Origin: Chitinophaga qingshengii
GTDB lineage: Bacteria; Bacteroidota; Bacteroidia; Chitinophagales; Chitinophagaceae
Assembly: GCF_014529935.1 (NCBI RefSeq)
Contig: NZ_JACVFC010000003.1
Span: forward strand, 434,001-498,000
Length of the DNA stretch: 64,000 bases
Reading direction: 5' to 3'
Shown here: piece by piece, positions 42,597 to 52,132 of the stretch
Layout: each line of letters starts with the position of its first letter
How positions within the stretch are numbered: position 1 is the first letter of the stretch
The notes under the pieces: model-generated
Database searches by the model: none
What the model was told of the DNA's origin: nothing
Seen by the model: the letters and a program-made list of their open reading frames with translations, nothing else
Program-made: the position numbers and the translations under genes

Positions 42597-44126
42597 ATGT
42601 TCTCAAAACACATACAACGTTTATTCACGGGCGTCGCTTTGGTGGGTTTGGTCAGTTCCTGCACCAAATTCCTGGATGAACCCATATCCAAAACTTCGTC
42701 CCTGGTGGTCACTAATACAGACCAGCTTTCTGCGCTGTTAAATAACTATGGTAATTTTTATTCGGAAGGCAACCGCACTGCTATTTACAGCACCGATGAC
42801 GCCGGCCTGCCCATCCCGCTGTATAATGCCCGGCCGGGTACTTTCTCCATGGCTGCGGTTCAGTTTTATCTCTGGGATAATCTGTACCTGGCCAATGATA
42901 ACCGGGAGTCTTTCTGGAGCAACGAGTATAAAAAGATTTTCAATGCTAATATGGCATTGGCTTACGTTGACAAGGTAACCGGCCCTGAAGACGTAAAAGC
43001 AGCTATCCGCGCAGATGCGCATTTTATCCGGGCCTACAGCTATTGGGTATTGGCTAACACCTATTGTCTGCCCTATACAGATGCCAACAAGCAGGAGGCG
43101 GGGCTGCCGTTGAAATTAACCACCAGTTTTGACGAACCGGTGGCAAGGCAACCACTGGATAAGGTATATGCCCAAATTGAAAGTGACCTGGCGGAAGCTC
43201 TGAAAACATCCGTACCACTGGTGCAGAATGGGGTACCGCGTCATTGGCGGGCGAGTAAAGCGGGAGTGAATGGTTTTGCGGCGCGTTACTACCTGAACCG
43301 TAACAACTATGCGGAAGCGCGTAAATATGCGGAAGCAGCCCTCGCAGAATATGACCGGCTGGTGAACTACAATACCGAAATGAAGTATGGCAGGGACCAA
43401 ACCCTGACGATCAATCCCGGCACCGCGGAGGCGAAAACAGTCACCATCCAGTATCCGTATACCCACAACAATCAGAGTGATATGACGGATATGATCGGTT
43501 GGAAAGAATTCCTCTACTTCCGGATGCTGAATCATGAATCCTGGTGGTACATTCCTTCCGAAGCCTTGCTGAACCTGTATGACCAGGCACACGATCTGCG
43601 TTACACCTATCATATGGTACAAAACTATTCCTACGATCGCGGGCTGATCAAACCAGCGTATAGCTATCCGGGTTATATCTTTTTCTTCAAGGACAGAATT
43701 CCATCCGGACCAACGGTGGCGGAAATGTTGCTGATCAAGGCGGAATGCCTCGCCCGGCTGGGAGATCCCGGTAATGCCATGACCGCCGTTAATACCTTGC
43801 GTACCGCAAGGATGAAGCCTGGTCCCTGGGTGAACCTGACAGCAACCGATAAAAATGATGCTTTAAAACAAATACTGGAAGAACGTCGCCGGGAAATGCC
43901 GTTTTCCCAACGTTGGTTCGATATCCGCCGGTTCAACAACAACGACGATCCAAATGATGATGTAACTTTAAGCCGCGTCTTTTATCCATATAACAGTGCG
44001 CAGGTGGATATGAGCCAACCACCGCAAACCTATACGCTGCCGAAAAACTCACGGCGTTTTGCGGCGCCTGTGCCCAATACGGAGATTATTTCCAGCAATG
44101 GTCTTATTGAACAGAATAAATACTAA
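42597..44126 (+). CDS. SusD/RagB family outer-membrane lipoprotein
   Basis: 509 residues. The lipobox is LVSSC followed by TKFLDEPISKTSSLVVTNTDQLSALLNNYGNFY, typical of SusD. TPR-like helices include DAHFIRAYSYWVLANTYCLPY, and the C-terminal block is AEMLLIKAECLARLGDPGNAMTAVNTLR with LEERRREMPFSQRWFDIRRFN. It caps the SusC barrel encoded 12 bp upstream. It was not possible to infer the ligand. Confidence 0.94.
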   Translation: MFSKHIQRLFTGVALVGLVSSCTKFLDEPISKTSSLVVTNTDQLSALLNNYGNFYSEGNRTAIYSTDDAGLPIPLYNARPGTFSMAAVQFYLWDNLYLANDNRESFWSNEYKKIFNANMALAYVDKVTGPEDVKAAIRADAHFIRAYSYWVLANTYCLPYTDANKQEAGLPLKLTTSFDEPVARQPLDKVYAQIESDLAEALKTSVPLVQNGVPRHWRASKAGVNGFAARYYLNRNNYAEARKYAEAALAEYDRLVNYNTEMKYGRDQTLTINPGTAEAKTVTIQYPYTHNNQSDMTDMIGWKEFLYFRMLNHESWWYIPSEALLNLYDQAHDLRYTYHMVQNYSYDRGLIKPAYSYPGYIFFFKDRIPSGPTVAEMLLIKAECLARLGDPGNAMTAVNTLRTARMKPGPWVNLTATDKNDALKQILEERRREMPFSQRWFDIRRFNNNDDPNDDVTLSRVFYPYNSAQVDMSQPPQTYTLPKNSRRFAAPVPNTEIISSNGLIEQNKY

Positions 44127-44135
44127 ACTGCATAT

Positions 44136-45659
44136 ATGAAAACAAAAACCATTTTAGCTTGCTGTCTGCTGTTTGGATTCGGAGGGGCCCATCACGTTTA
44201 CGGGCAAACGAAAAAAGCAACAGATGATCTGCAGCAGCTACGTGCTGCTGTGGCTAAAACTCCGGATAGCCTGAATGTACATCATCAGTTTATCGCTGCT
44301 TTTAAGAAGAGCATTCCCAATGCTTCCTTCCGCAACACAGACTCCGTAGTTTCCTTACTGCAGGGCCAATATGCCACCTGGATGAAACAGTTTCCCCGCT
44401 CGGCCACTGTTCCTTATGCTATCGGTGAAGCGTTCGCTGATGGGGAAAGTCCCAAAGCCAGGACCTACCTGTTGAAGGCAGTGAAGCTGGACCCTAAGCT
44501 GGCTGCGGCATGGCTCGATTTAGCATTTGATGCTGAACGCTGGGGAGACCAGACAAACGGAATAGAATATATGAGGAAGGCCGCTGAAGCCGATCCTGAT
44601 AATCCTTCATACGCCTTCTATCATGCTATGAATTTTGAAGAGACGGACCCGGCTAAATGGCGCAGCAGTTTATATGACCTGGCCAAACGTTTCCCTCAAA
44701 GTGAAAGAGGAGCCCAGGGGTTATACTGGCTGGCTACCAGGTCAAACGATACCATCGAGAAAATAAAAGTATATGAGCAACTGCGCACATTGTACCCGCC
44801 GGAGAAATTCAGTTGGTCGTCAGGCGGTATGCAGGGATTATTCAGTGTTTATATAAATACTGATCCTGCCAAAGCAGTGCAGTTAGCAGAGAATCTGGCT
44901 AACCTCGAAGGCTGGAAATCACAGGATACGCTGGCCCGGAAGTTCCTGTCCATACGGCAGGCCCTCGGAGCAAAACAATACCAGCAGGCGGCTACGCTGT
45001 TGGAAAATGTACGGCTGCCCCGTTATTCCAGTCTAACCAATACCCTCGCTTTGCTCAAGGCACAGGCAGCCCATGGGTTGGGTAAAACAGACGATGCCTA
45101 TAAAGGTCTGGTGGCGGTGTTCGCGAAAGACCCTACCGATAACATCAGGTCAGCCATCGACCAATACGCAGCAGTACTGGGTAAGAACGGGCAACAGGTC
45201 ATGACAGATGTCTGGGAGATAAGGTCTAAAACGATGAAACCTGCGCCGGCATTTGATCTGCCTCAGTACCTGAAAGCTGGTAACCTAAGCCTGAAAGACC
45301 TTAGCGGAAAGGTGGTACTGCTCACATTCTGGTTTCCGGGTTGTGGACCTTGCCGGGGAGAGTTCCCGCATTTTCAGGAAGTGATCAATAAATTCAGTAA
45401 AGAAAAAGTAGCCTATGTGGGCATCAACGTAGCGACCGACCAGGACCCCTATGTCAAACCTTTCATGAGTGGAACCGGTTATTCGTTTATCCCGCTGCGG
45501 GATGGCGAAGGCACCGCACAAAAAGACTATAAAGTCAGAGGCGAGCCTACCAACTTCCTGATTGACCAGAACGGGCAAATGGTGTTCACGGATTTCCGGA
45601 CAGATGGCAGCAACGGACGTACGCTGGAGCTAATGATCAGCTCTTTGCTGGAGAAATAA
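44136..45659 (+). CDS. TPR and TlpA-type thioredoxin fusion protein, exported
   Basis: 507 residues with a signal peptide (MKTKTILACCLLFGFGGAHHVYGQ). The middle, residues 90-350, consists of TPR-like helix pairs (ARTYLLKAVKLDPKLAAAWLDLA). The C-terminal thioredoxin domain starts near 365 (PAFDLPQYLKAGNLSLKDLSGKVVLLTFWFPGCGPCRGEFP) with the redox pair C403/C406 and a cis-Pro in GEPTNFLIDQNG. It is the last gene of the operon, where the other operon has a DUF4369-thioredoxin protein. A terminator follows. Confidence 0.9.
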   Translation: MKTKTILACCLLFGFGGAHHVYGQTKKATDDLQQLRAAVAKTPDSLNVHHQFIAAFKKSIPNASFRNTDSVVSLLQGQYATWMKQFPRSATVPYAIGEAFADGESPKARTYLLKAVKLDPKLAAAWLDLAFDAERWGDQTNGIEYMRKAAEADPDNPSYAFYHAMNFEETDPAKWRSSLYDLAKRFPQSERGAQGLYWLATRSNDTIEKIKVYEQLRTLYPPEKFSWSSGGMQGLFSVYINTDPAKAVQLAENLANLEGWKSQDTLARKFLSIRQALGAKQYQQAATLLENVRLPRYSSLTNTLALLKAQAAHGLGKTDDAYKGLVAVFAKDPTDNIRSAIDQYAAVLGKNGQQVMTDVWEIRSKTMKPAPAFDLPQYLKAGNLSLKDLSGKVVLLTFWFPGCGPCRGEFPHFQEVINKFSKEKVAYVGINVATDQDPYVKPFMSGTGYSFIPLRDGEGTAQKDYKVRGEPTNFLIDQNGQMVFTDFRTDGSNGRTLELMISSLLEK

Positions 45660-45704
45660 CGTCTTCGGTAAAATGAATAAAACCAACCATTGAACCAATA
45701 GCGA

Positions 45705-45737
45705 GGCCGGCCTTCCTGCGAAGACCGGCCCGCTTTT
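45705..45737. terminator. Terminator between convergent operons
   Basis: GGCCGGCCTTC/GAAGACCGGCC (11 positions, one mismatch) with a 4-nt loop and a CGCTTTTG tail. It lies between the thioredoxin-fusion gene and the convergent susD-like gene. Confidence 0.7.
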
Positions 45738-45767
45738 GATGACCGTCTCTATATCCTCAAAAGTTTA

Positions 45768-47246
45768 TTAATAAAGATCCCAGAAATGTTTGCCTGCTTT
45801 ACTGTCTTTCCCGCCGATAGACTGCACTGCCTTATCGTAATTAGCTTTGTTCAGCTGTTGTTCATCTACGGGATAGGTCATGCGGGTGGGTACCATCGTT
45901 ACCTCGCGGTCCAGGGAACCATCTACCGGCGCTACAAACAAATCTTGTCCATTGGGCTTTTTGATATCGAGGCGAAGCCTTTCAAACCAGCCTTCCAGTC
46001 CCTGCATATAAAGGGCGATCCACTTTTGGGTACCGATCACGTTTTTCCATTGACCGCCATTGTAAGGTACACCGGCGATATAGCTGTCCACGTCGGAAGC
46101 TGCTACACCCTGGTATTCCAGGGAGGCCCTGATGCCCTTTTTGTAGTGCTCTTCGGCGGAGCCGGAGAGTATATTCCGTTCTATTGCTTCAGCCAGGATA
46201 AATTCCACTTCGGCATAGTCCAGGTACACACCGGGCGATTTGGCATCCAGCACGGCGCTGCCGGGCAGGGAAACGGCGCTGTTGGGAATGGTTTCCCCGT
46301 TTTGCTGGTTTAAGCCGTATGCTTTTCCGATATATTTACCACTCCCTTTTGCAGGGGCGGCATAAATGGGTAATCGCGGGTCTTTGGTATCCTGCATATA
46401 GTCGACCATCGTTTTACACATACAGAAGTCTACGCGTGATTTAAAGGACTCGTTCAGCGGATTGTTGTTCGGCGGCGCGTCTACATAGCGGAACAGGGCA
46501 TTATCTGCGTTGGAGGTAAATACGCCGGAGGTAACGGCATCGTTGATGGCTTTGTTGACCAGCGTTCCCATGGATGCCACATCACTTACCCGGATGGCTA
46601 TACGGAGACGGAGGGAATTGGCGAAACGTTTCCATTTATTGACGTCTCCGCCGTAGATGATATCCGTTTTAGCAGGGAACGATGGTTGGGAAACATCCAG
46701 TTTGGTGACCTGTTCACCGAGTATTTTTAAAAGATCAGTGTAGATGTCGATTGCCTTGTCATATTGACTGCCAGGCCGTTCCAGGCCACCTAGCGACGAT
46801 TTATAGGGAATGTCTTCATACACATCCACCAGCATATGATAGGTCCATACTTTCAGGATTTCCGCGATAGCGATCTGGTTAACGGAATAATCGAATGGTT
46901 TGGTTGTATTGATCTTAATGATCTCGTTCAGATCTTTGAGGGTACCGGCATACATGATATTCCAGAAGGTGTTGTTCACGTTCTCCCGGATCTGGTAGCG
47001 GCTTTCATTGGAATACGTGGTGGCCGACCAGTACTGGGCATAATGCATGCCCGTACGGCCATTGTTCCATTCATTCAGAATATTATCCATCGCTTTTTTC
47101 TCAGCAGAAACCAGCAGATAACCCGGATCGGTTGTTTTAGGATTATTGGGGTCCTGGTTGATCTCATCGAACTTTTTGGTGCAGCCTGCCAACAGCAGCA
47201 TCAATACTGACGCGATATACAGGTGCTTATAGAAGGTCTTTTTCAT
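45768..47246 (-). CDS. SusD-like lipoprotein (SusD-like_2 type)
   Basis: 492 residues from the ATG at 47246, 10 bp after the susC stop; 12 upstream codons are open but overlap susC. The signal peptide ends in the lipobox LLLAGC followed by TKKFDEINQDPNNPKTTDPGYLL, characteristic of the SusD-like_2 branch. The core has WNIMYAGTLKDLNEIIK and VWTYHMLVDVYEDIPY, and the end contains WIALYMQGLEGWFERLRLDIKKP. This branch accompanies SusC proteins without STN domains. The ligand is unknown. Confidence 0.92.
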   Translation of the reverse strand: MKKTFYKHLYIASVLMLLLAGCTKKFDEINQDPNNPKTTDPGYLLVSAEKKAMDNILNEWNNGRTGMHYAQYWSATTYSNESRYQIRENVNNTFWNIMYAGTLKDLNEIIKINTTKPFDYSVNQIAIAEILKVWTYHMLVDVYEDIPYKSSLGGLERPGSQYDKAIDIYTDLLKILGEQVTKLDVSQPSFPAKTDIIYGGDVNKWKRFANSLRLRIAIRVSDVASMGTLVNKAINDAVTSGVFTSNADNALFRYVDAPPNNNPLNESFKSRVDFCMCKTMVDYMQDTKDPRLPIYAAPAKGSGKYIGKAYGLNQQNGETIPNSAVSLPGSAVLDAKSPGVYLDYAEVEFILAEAIERNILSGSAEEHYKKGIRASLEYQGVAASDVDSYIAGVPYNGGQWKNVIGTQKWIALYMQGLEGWFERLRLDIKKPNGQDLFVAPVDGSLDREVTMVPTRMTYPVDEQQLNKANYDKAVQSIGGKDSKAGKHFWDLY

Positions 47247-47256
47247 GGCTTGTTTT

Positions 47257-50200
47257 TTAGAAGGAAACGGATAAGTTAACACCGAAGGACCGTACAGAGG
47301 GCAGGGCAGCGGCTTCTATGCCCTGTACGTTACCGGCGGATATAGCCAGGTTGGTGGGATCAAGATGCGGGTTGGCAGTGCTGATCAGCCATACGTTCCT
47401 GGCGGAAACAGAAAGACGGAGTTTCTGCAGCCGCAACGCGGATACAAACGATTTCTCAAAAGTGTATCCCAGGTTGATCTCTTTCAGGTAGAGATAACCG
47501 GCATCCCACATGTCCAGTTCCTGTACCACATATCCGTTGTTGTTATTAAAATGATCATAGGCGGAGATCACTTTTGTATTTACCTTGCCATCTTCCGTAT
47601 AGCCTTCTGCGATAGTGCCTTTCTCCCGGATACCGTTTTCGGCGGTTTCAGCCAGTATACCGGACTGGCGGCCAAACATGGTAGTGGTGGAGAAATACTG
47701 GCCACCTACCTGGAAGTCGAAGTTGACGCCCAGTGACACACCCCTGTAGCTGAATAAGGTGGAGAACCCGCCGGTATAATCAGGCAATACGTTGCCCAGC
47801 ACGGACTGATTATCTGCCCTGATATAAAACCCATCGCTTCCTACAAGCTTGTTACCGTTAGCATCCCGCTTGATGGCATAACCCACGATAGAGCCATAGG
47901 TTTCTCCTTCGCGGGCATTCACAGATACGGCAAACGGGGCGTTGGCCAACAGCAGGTTGGTTACCCGTATACCTTTCTCCGGATTGTCGTACAACTTCTC
48001 AATTTTATTGCGGTTGCGGGCGATGTTAAAACCCAGCTCCCAGGTGAAACCGCTTTTGGTACTCACGGGCATGCCGGTCAGCGCCAGCTCAAAACCTTTG
48101 TTCCGGATCAGCCCCGCGTTGATGATGGCGGAGGTATAACCGGAGGAGGCGGATATCGTCAGTGGTATGATCTGGTCTTTCGATTTTTTATCGTACACAC
48201 TGAGGTCCACGCCCAGCCTGTTATGCAGGAAACGCAGTTCCAGCCCGGCTTCCACTTCTGTAGTGATCTCAGGTTTGATGTTGGCATTGTTCAGTCGGTC
48301 GGGGACCGTAATATTGGCGGTGGAACCAAAGTTTTCTTCTGCCAGATAGGCCAGTGCAGTACTGTAGGGAAGGGTGCCTTTACCGACCTGCGCCCATCCG
48401 AGCCGTAGTTTACCGAAAGACAACCAGCCCGAGTTCTTGAGTGTCCCTACTTCGGAGAACACAAACGATCCGGATACAGAAGGGAAGAAGTAGGAGTTGT
48501 GGGCGGCCGGTAAGGTGCTGGACCACTCATTTCTACCGGTAACATCCAGGTAAAGGGTACCTTGGTAACCCAGTGAGGCGCTGCCGAAAACCGCATTTTC
48601 ACGCAGCTTTTCCACCCGGTCATAAGTCCGGGCCGGCTGCCGGGAATTGGCCAGGTTATACCACCCATCGATGTTTAAACCGTCTTTACTTTCACCACCG
48701 GTGAATTTGAGATAGTTCTCCCGCCGGTTAATACCGGCAAAGGCTGATATCGAGAAACGGCTGCCGATACTATGATTAAAATTAATACGTCCTTCGTAGT
48801 TGTTCTCTTTTACAAAACGGGTGGCTTCAAGATAGGAGGCGATACCCTGCGAACCAATCGCTACTCTTTCCTGCCGGCTGTCGGTATAGAAGTCGGTCAT
48901 GAATTTACCGGTAACACTCAGGTAATCGGTGATTTTGAAGTTAACGCCTGCGTTACCGAATACGCGGTCACGGCGGTCGGTTTCATAGTTCTTATACCGC
49001 GTCCAGTAAGGGTTGTCGGTATACCTGGGCGGCTGATCGTCCCAGGCGCCGCGGTTCCAGGAAACCTGGGAACCATCATAGTCATAGGCGTAATTTTTTA
49101 GTTTGTTCATATCCCAGTCGCGGTGACCGAATTCGGTAAAACCCTGCATCACGTTTCTGCCATGGTAGCCGGTGCCGGGCCTGCCCAGGGCGCTGGTGCT
49201 AACATAGTTCACGCCTATAAAGGCTTCCAGCCGGGACGAGATGGAATAGTTACCGTTAAAACTGAGGGAATTGCGTTTAAGTTTGGAGTTGGGCAAAACG
49301 TATTTCTGATCCAGGTTAGTGTAAGCCATCCTGAAAGCGCCTTTTTCATTACTACCGGTAACGGCTATATTATTGGTCAGTGTGAGGCCGGTTTCAAAGA
49401 AGCTGCGGTTATTGTTGGGATGCGGTTCCCAGGGAGCGGATACGCCGAAATCAGGGTTTTGTTTGTTGGGATCCCAGGACCAGAAGTGCCGAACCAGCCT
49501 GCCATCCAGCTTTGGTCCCCAGGAAACATCGGGCTCATAGTCAGGCACCAGGTCATACGGACCTTTCCCGTCATTATCATCATAGCTGGCTTTCCCGTCT
49601 TTAAAACCTTCCGGATGTTCTTTCACATACAGCTTGGTGAATTTATACCCACCACCATATTCATTCTGGTATCGGGGCATGATGTACACTTTTTCCATCT
49701 GTGCACCAAAGTTGTAACTAACACCGATACCGCTGCCAACGCCGGATTTGGATTTTTTGGTGGTGATGGCAATCACCCCGTTGGAACCACGGGTACCATA
49801 CAACGCAGAGGCGGCGGCGCCTTTCAATACGGATAAGGACTCAATATCATTCGGATTGATATCCTGAATGGCGTTACCATAATCGTATCCACCGCGACCA
49901 CGTTCCTGGTCCAGGCCCGTAGCGGGGTCGCTGCCGGTAAAAAAGCTGTTGTCCATCGGAACACCATCTACCACGAACAACGGATTGTTGTTACCAAAGA
50001 TGGAATTGATACCACGGATCGTGATCCTGGCAGAACCGCCCATATTTCCGGAAGAACCTGTAACCTGTATACCGGCTACTTTTCCGCTGAGCGCGTTGAT
50101 AAAATTGGCATCCTTTGATTCGGTCAGTTCCGCACCTTTTACTTCCTGTACGGAGTAACCGAGTGATTTCTTTTCTCTTTTTACGTTGAGGGCTGTTACT

Positions 50201-50511
50201 ACGACTTCCTGCATGGTCTTGTCATCGGGCTGCAGTTCAATGTTGAAGCTGCTGGCATCGCCTACAGGGATTTCTTTGAGCAGGTATCCGATACTTCGGA
50301 CTACCAGCACGGCATCCCTGCCTGACACCTGTAGTTTGAAATTCCCCTGTTGGTCTGTAATAGCGCCGGAACTGGCGCCTTTGAGCTGAACGCTGGCGAA
50401 AGGAACAGGCCCGTTGTTACCTGTCACTTTCCCTGTTACCTGCCGCTGCTGTGCAGGCAATAGGAGGGTGATTGCCATGAGAATGGCAATAAGACACAAT
50501 GTCTTTTTCAT
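47257..50511 (-). CDS. SusC/RagA family TonB-dependent receptor without STN domain
   Basis: 1084 residues. A plain signal peptide (MKKTLCLIAILMAITLLLPAQ) is followed by a carboxypeptidase-regulatory-like domain (TGKVTGNNGPVPFASVQLKGASSG), the plug (VTALNVKREKKSLGYSVQEV, ITIRGINSIFGNNNPLFVVDG) and the barrel, ending PSVRSFGVNLSVSF. The lack of an STN domain agrees with the lack of sigma and fecR genes here. It forms a two-gene unit with the SusD-like gene. No degradative enzyme is attached. Confidence 0.95.
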   Translation of the reverse strand: MKKTLCLIAILMAITLLLPAQQRQVTGKVTGNNGPVPFASVQLKGASSGAITDQQGNFKLQVSGRDAVLVVRSIGYLLKEIPVGDASSFNIELQPDDKTMQEVVVTALNVKREKKSLGYSVQEVKGAELTESKDANFINALSGKVAGIQVTGSSGNMGGSARITIRGINSIFGNNNPLFVVDGVPMDNSFFTGSDPATGLDQERGRGGYDYGNAIQDINPNDIESLSVLKGAAASALYGTRGSNGVIAITTKKSKSGVGSGIGVSYNFGAQMEKVYIMPRYQNEYGGGYKFTKLYVKEHPEGFKDGKASYDDNDGKGPYDLVPDYEPDVSWGPKLDGRLVRHFWSWDPNKQNPDFGVSAPWEPHPNNNRSFFETGLTLTNNIAVTGSNEKGAFRMAYTNLDQKYVLPNSKLKRNSLSFNGNYSISSRLEAFIGVNYVSTSALGRPGTGYHGRNVMQGFTEFGHRDWDMNKLKNYAYDYDGSQVSWNRGAWDDQPPRYTDNPYWTRYKNYETDRRDRVFGNAGVNFKITDYLSVTGKFMTDFYTDSRQERVAIGSQGIASYLEATRFVKENNYEGRINFNHSIGSRFSISAFAGINRRENYLKFTGGESKDGLNIDGWYNLANSRQPARTYDRVEKLRENAVFGSASLGYQGTLYLDVTGRNEWSSTLPAAHNSYFFPSVSGSFVFSEVGTLKNSGWLSFGKLRLGWAQVGKGTLPYSTALAYLAEENFGSTANITVPDRLNNANIKPEITTEVEAGLELRFLHNRLGVDLSVYDKKSKDQIIPLTISASSGYTSAIINAGLIRNKGFELALTGMPVSTKSGFTWELGFNIARNRNKIEKLYDNPEKGIRVTNLLLANAPFAVSVNAREGETYGSIVGYAIKRDANGNKLVGSDGFYIRADNQSVLGNVLPDYTGGFSTLFSYRGVSLGVNFDFQVGGQYFSTTTMFGRQSGILAETAENGIREKGTIAEGYTEDGKVNTKVISAYDHFNNNNGYVVQELDMWDAGYLYLKEINLGYTFEKSFVSALRLQKLRLSVSARNVWLISTANPHLDPTNLAISAGNVQGIEAAALPSVRSFGVNLSVSF

Positions 50512-50762
50512 AATGGTTTAGATTTGGTTGAAAAATATAGAGGGACCGGTCATTATGCTTGAGTCATAATTGTCTTGGGTTTTTCGTTGAAAAAAATGAA
50601 TAGCTGCGTAAGGTCTTGTTTTGGTACTGGGTTTTCTTACTGCAATTGGGTTGCAAACGGGCTACAGGTAAAAGGTTCGTCTGTTTTAAAGATAGTGAAA
50701 TAAACGCTGTAAAATATTTATTCTTTTCATGATTTTGCCGTCCAAACAAGGCCGTTTTGCAG

Positions 50763-50787
50763 ACAGGCCGCAGTTCGCGGCCTGTTT
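50763..50787. terminator. Hairpin terminator after the MFS gene
   Basis: Perfect 9-bp stem ACAGGCCGC/GCGGCCTGT with a 5-nt loop, 15 bp beyond the MFS stop codon. T-richness after the stem is modest on either strand, so termination strength is uncertain. The rest of the 50512-50800 gap, upstream of susC, shows no clear promoter. Confidence 0.55.
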
Positions 50788-50800
50788 ATCTAAAACGGGG

Positions 50801-52051
50801 TTATTGATCAATTCCGGACATCGTGCGCAAACCTGCGCTATTGGTGGTATTCACCGCAGCGGGTTGTTTTTTTAAGGCGCTGCTTACCCGCCACAGTATA
50901 ATGGAAGTGGCTACAATAAGCAGGATATAGCTAAGTGAAAGAGACTGCTGATTTCGTATAGTGATGACGCTTGTAATCAGGAAGCTGGCAATGGAAAAGA
51001 TAATATAAGACCCGCCACTGACAAGACCGCTCGCCGTGGCTGCATATTGGGGAAACCTGGTTACGCAGTAGGTAAAATAACTGTTGTACGTAAATCCCTG
51101 GAACGAGTGTATGAATACTACGAATACCATAATCGATGCTATGCTCATATATATACCACCGGCTACATACATCAGCAGCGCTATTCCTAATTGTGCACCA
51201 TTGGCAATAACCAGTTTATGCAGGAATGGCTTTTTGATGTAACGTTTAGCCAGTAGTCCCCCGGTGAAAATGGCGGCCCCTGAGCCTAATGCGCAGTACC
51301 CTGTCACTACCGGCGATGCGTGAAAACCCTGTTCTACGATAAAGGGAATGGTCATGCCGAATACCATCACCATACCATAACTAAGCCCCAGTATCACCAT
51401 ACCCAGACTGAAATCCATGGTGGAGAACAGCGTCTTATAGGTATTCCATATCGTCCGCGGATGAAAGGTCATTCGCTCCTTAATTGTCTCCCCGCCATAG
51501 ATCAGTTCAAACAATAACATCACCAAACCATAAACCGCCAGGAAGTAGAAATTAGACCGCCAGCCGAAGGCTGTCTGCAGATAACCGCCGGCAAAAGGAG
51601 CAATGATAGGGGCGGTAGACCAAACAACATTCAGCATACTGGTATATTGGGCTCTCTTCTCGCCGGTATACACATCTATAAAAAACACCCGCCTGGATAC
51701 CATGATCAGCGCTATTGCAATACCCTGTATACCTCTTAAAAACAATATCAGGGGTAAACTGCTGGTCAATATGATGCCGATATTACTCAAAGTGAATACG
51801 GTTAATGCCGCCAGGTTAATGTGGTATCTGCCGTAACTATCCACCAGGCTGCCCAGCAACAGTTGTGAGAGCCCGTAGCTGATCAGGTAAACCGTCATCG
51901 TGAGTTTTATCATCGCCGCAGTCGTATGCAGATCTTGCACCATGTTGGGAAAAGAGGGGATGTATACATCGATCGCAAAACCGGATATGGGAATCAGTGC
52001 AAAAGCCATGATAGTGCAAATCCGTTCATTTTCCTTCTTCAGTAGTTTCAT
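50801..52051 (-). CDS. MFS transporter, Bcr/CflA-type drug efflux
   Basis: 416 residues with twelve predicted spans. The DHA1 hallmark near the N-terminus is DVYIPSFPNMVQDL (Bcr/CflA has D-x-Y-L-P-x-F/M-P), followed by the loop 2-3 motif GSLVDSYGRYHI and the antiporter-type motif in span 5 (NVVWSTAPIIAPFAGGYL). It would export small toxic compounds in exchange for protons. It is divergent from a MocR regulator across a shared palindromic operator, which makes regulation by that protein likely. Confidence 0.88.
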   Translation of the reverse strand: MKLLKKENERICTIMAFALIPISGFAIDVYIPSFPNMVQDLHTTAAMIKLTMTVYLISYGLSQLLLGSLVDSYGRYHINLAALTVFTLSNIGIILTSSLPLILFLRGIQGIAIALIMVSRRVFFIDVYTGEKRAQYTSMLNVVWSTAPIIAPFAGGYLQTAFGWRSNFYFLAVYGLVMLLFELIYGGETIKERMTFHPRTIWNTYKTLFSTMDFSLGMVILGLSYGMVMVFGMTIPFIVEQGFHASPVVTGYCALGSGAAIFTGGLLAKRYIKKPFLHKLVIANGAQLGIALLMYVAGGIYMSIASIMVFVVFIHSFQGFTYNSYFTYCVTRFPQYAATASGLVSGGSYIIFSIASFLITSVITIRNQQSLSLSYILLIVATSIILWRVSSALKKQPAAVNTTNSAGLRTMSGIDQ

Positions 52052-52071
52052 TTGATAATCTGTTGGTAGCG

Positions 52072-52079
52072 CAAAACTA
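52072..52079 (-). promoter_or_regulatory. -7 promoter box of the MFS gene
   Basis: Minus-strand TAGTTTTG fits TAnnTTTG. Its -33 region falls on the palindrome at 52088-52109, so binding there would block it. Confidence 0.5.
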
Positions 52080-52087
52080 CCGCGTCA

Positions 52088-52132
52088 ATGGACTATATTT
52101 GTAGTCCATCACCGAGATAATGAGTAGTCCAT
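52088..52132. promoter_or_regulatory. MocR operator with embedded promoter box
   Basis: ATGGACTA (52088-52095) and TAGTCCAT (52102-52109) form a palindrome around a 6-bp centre. A third half-site TAGTCCAT (52125-52132) overlaps the first codons of the MocR gene. The plus-strand -7 box TATATTTG (52094-52101) lies inside the palindrome. This fits autorepression plus control of the divergent MFS gene. Confidence 0.75.
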
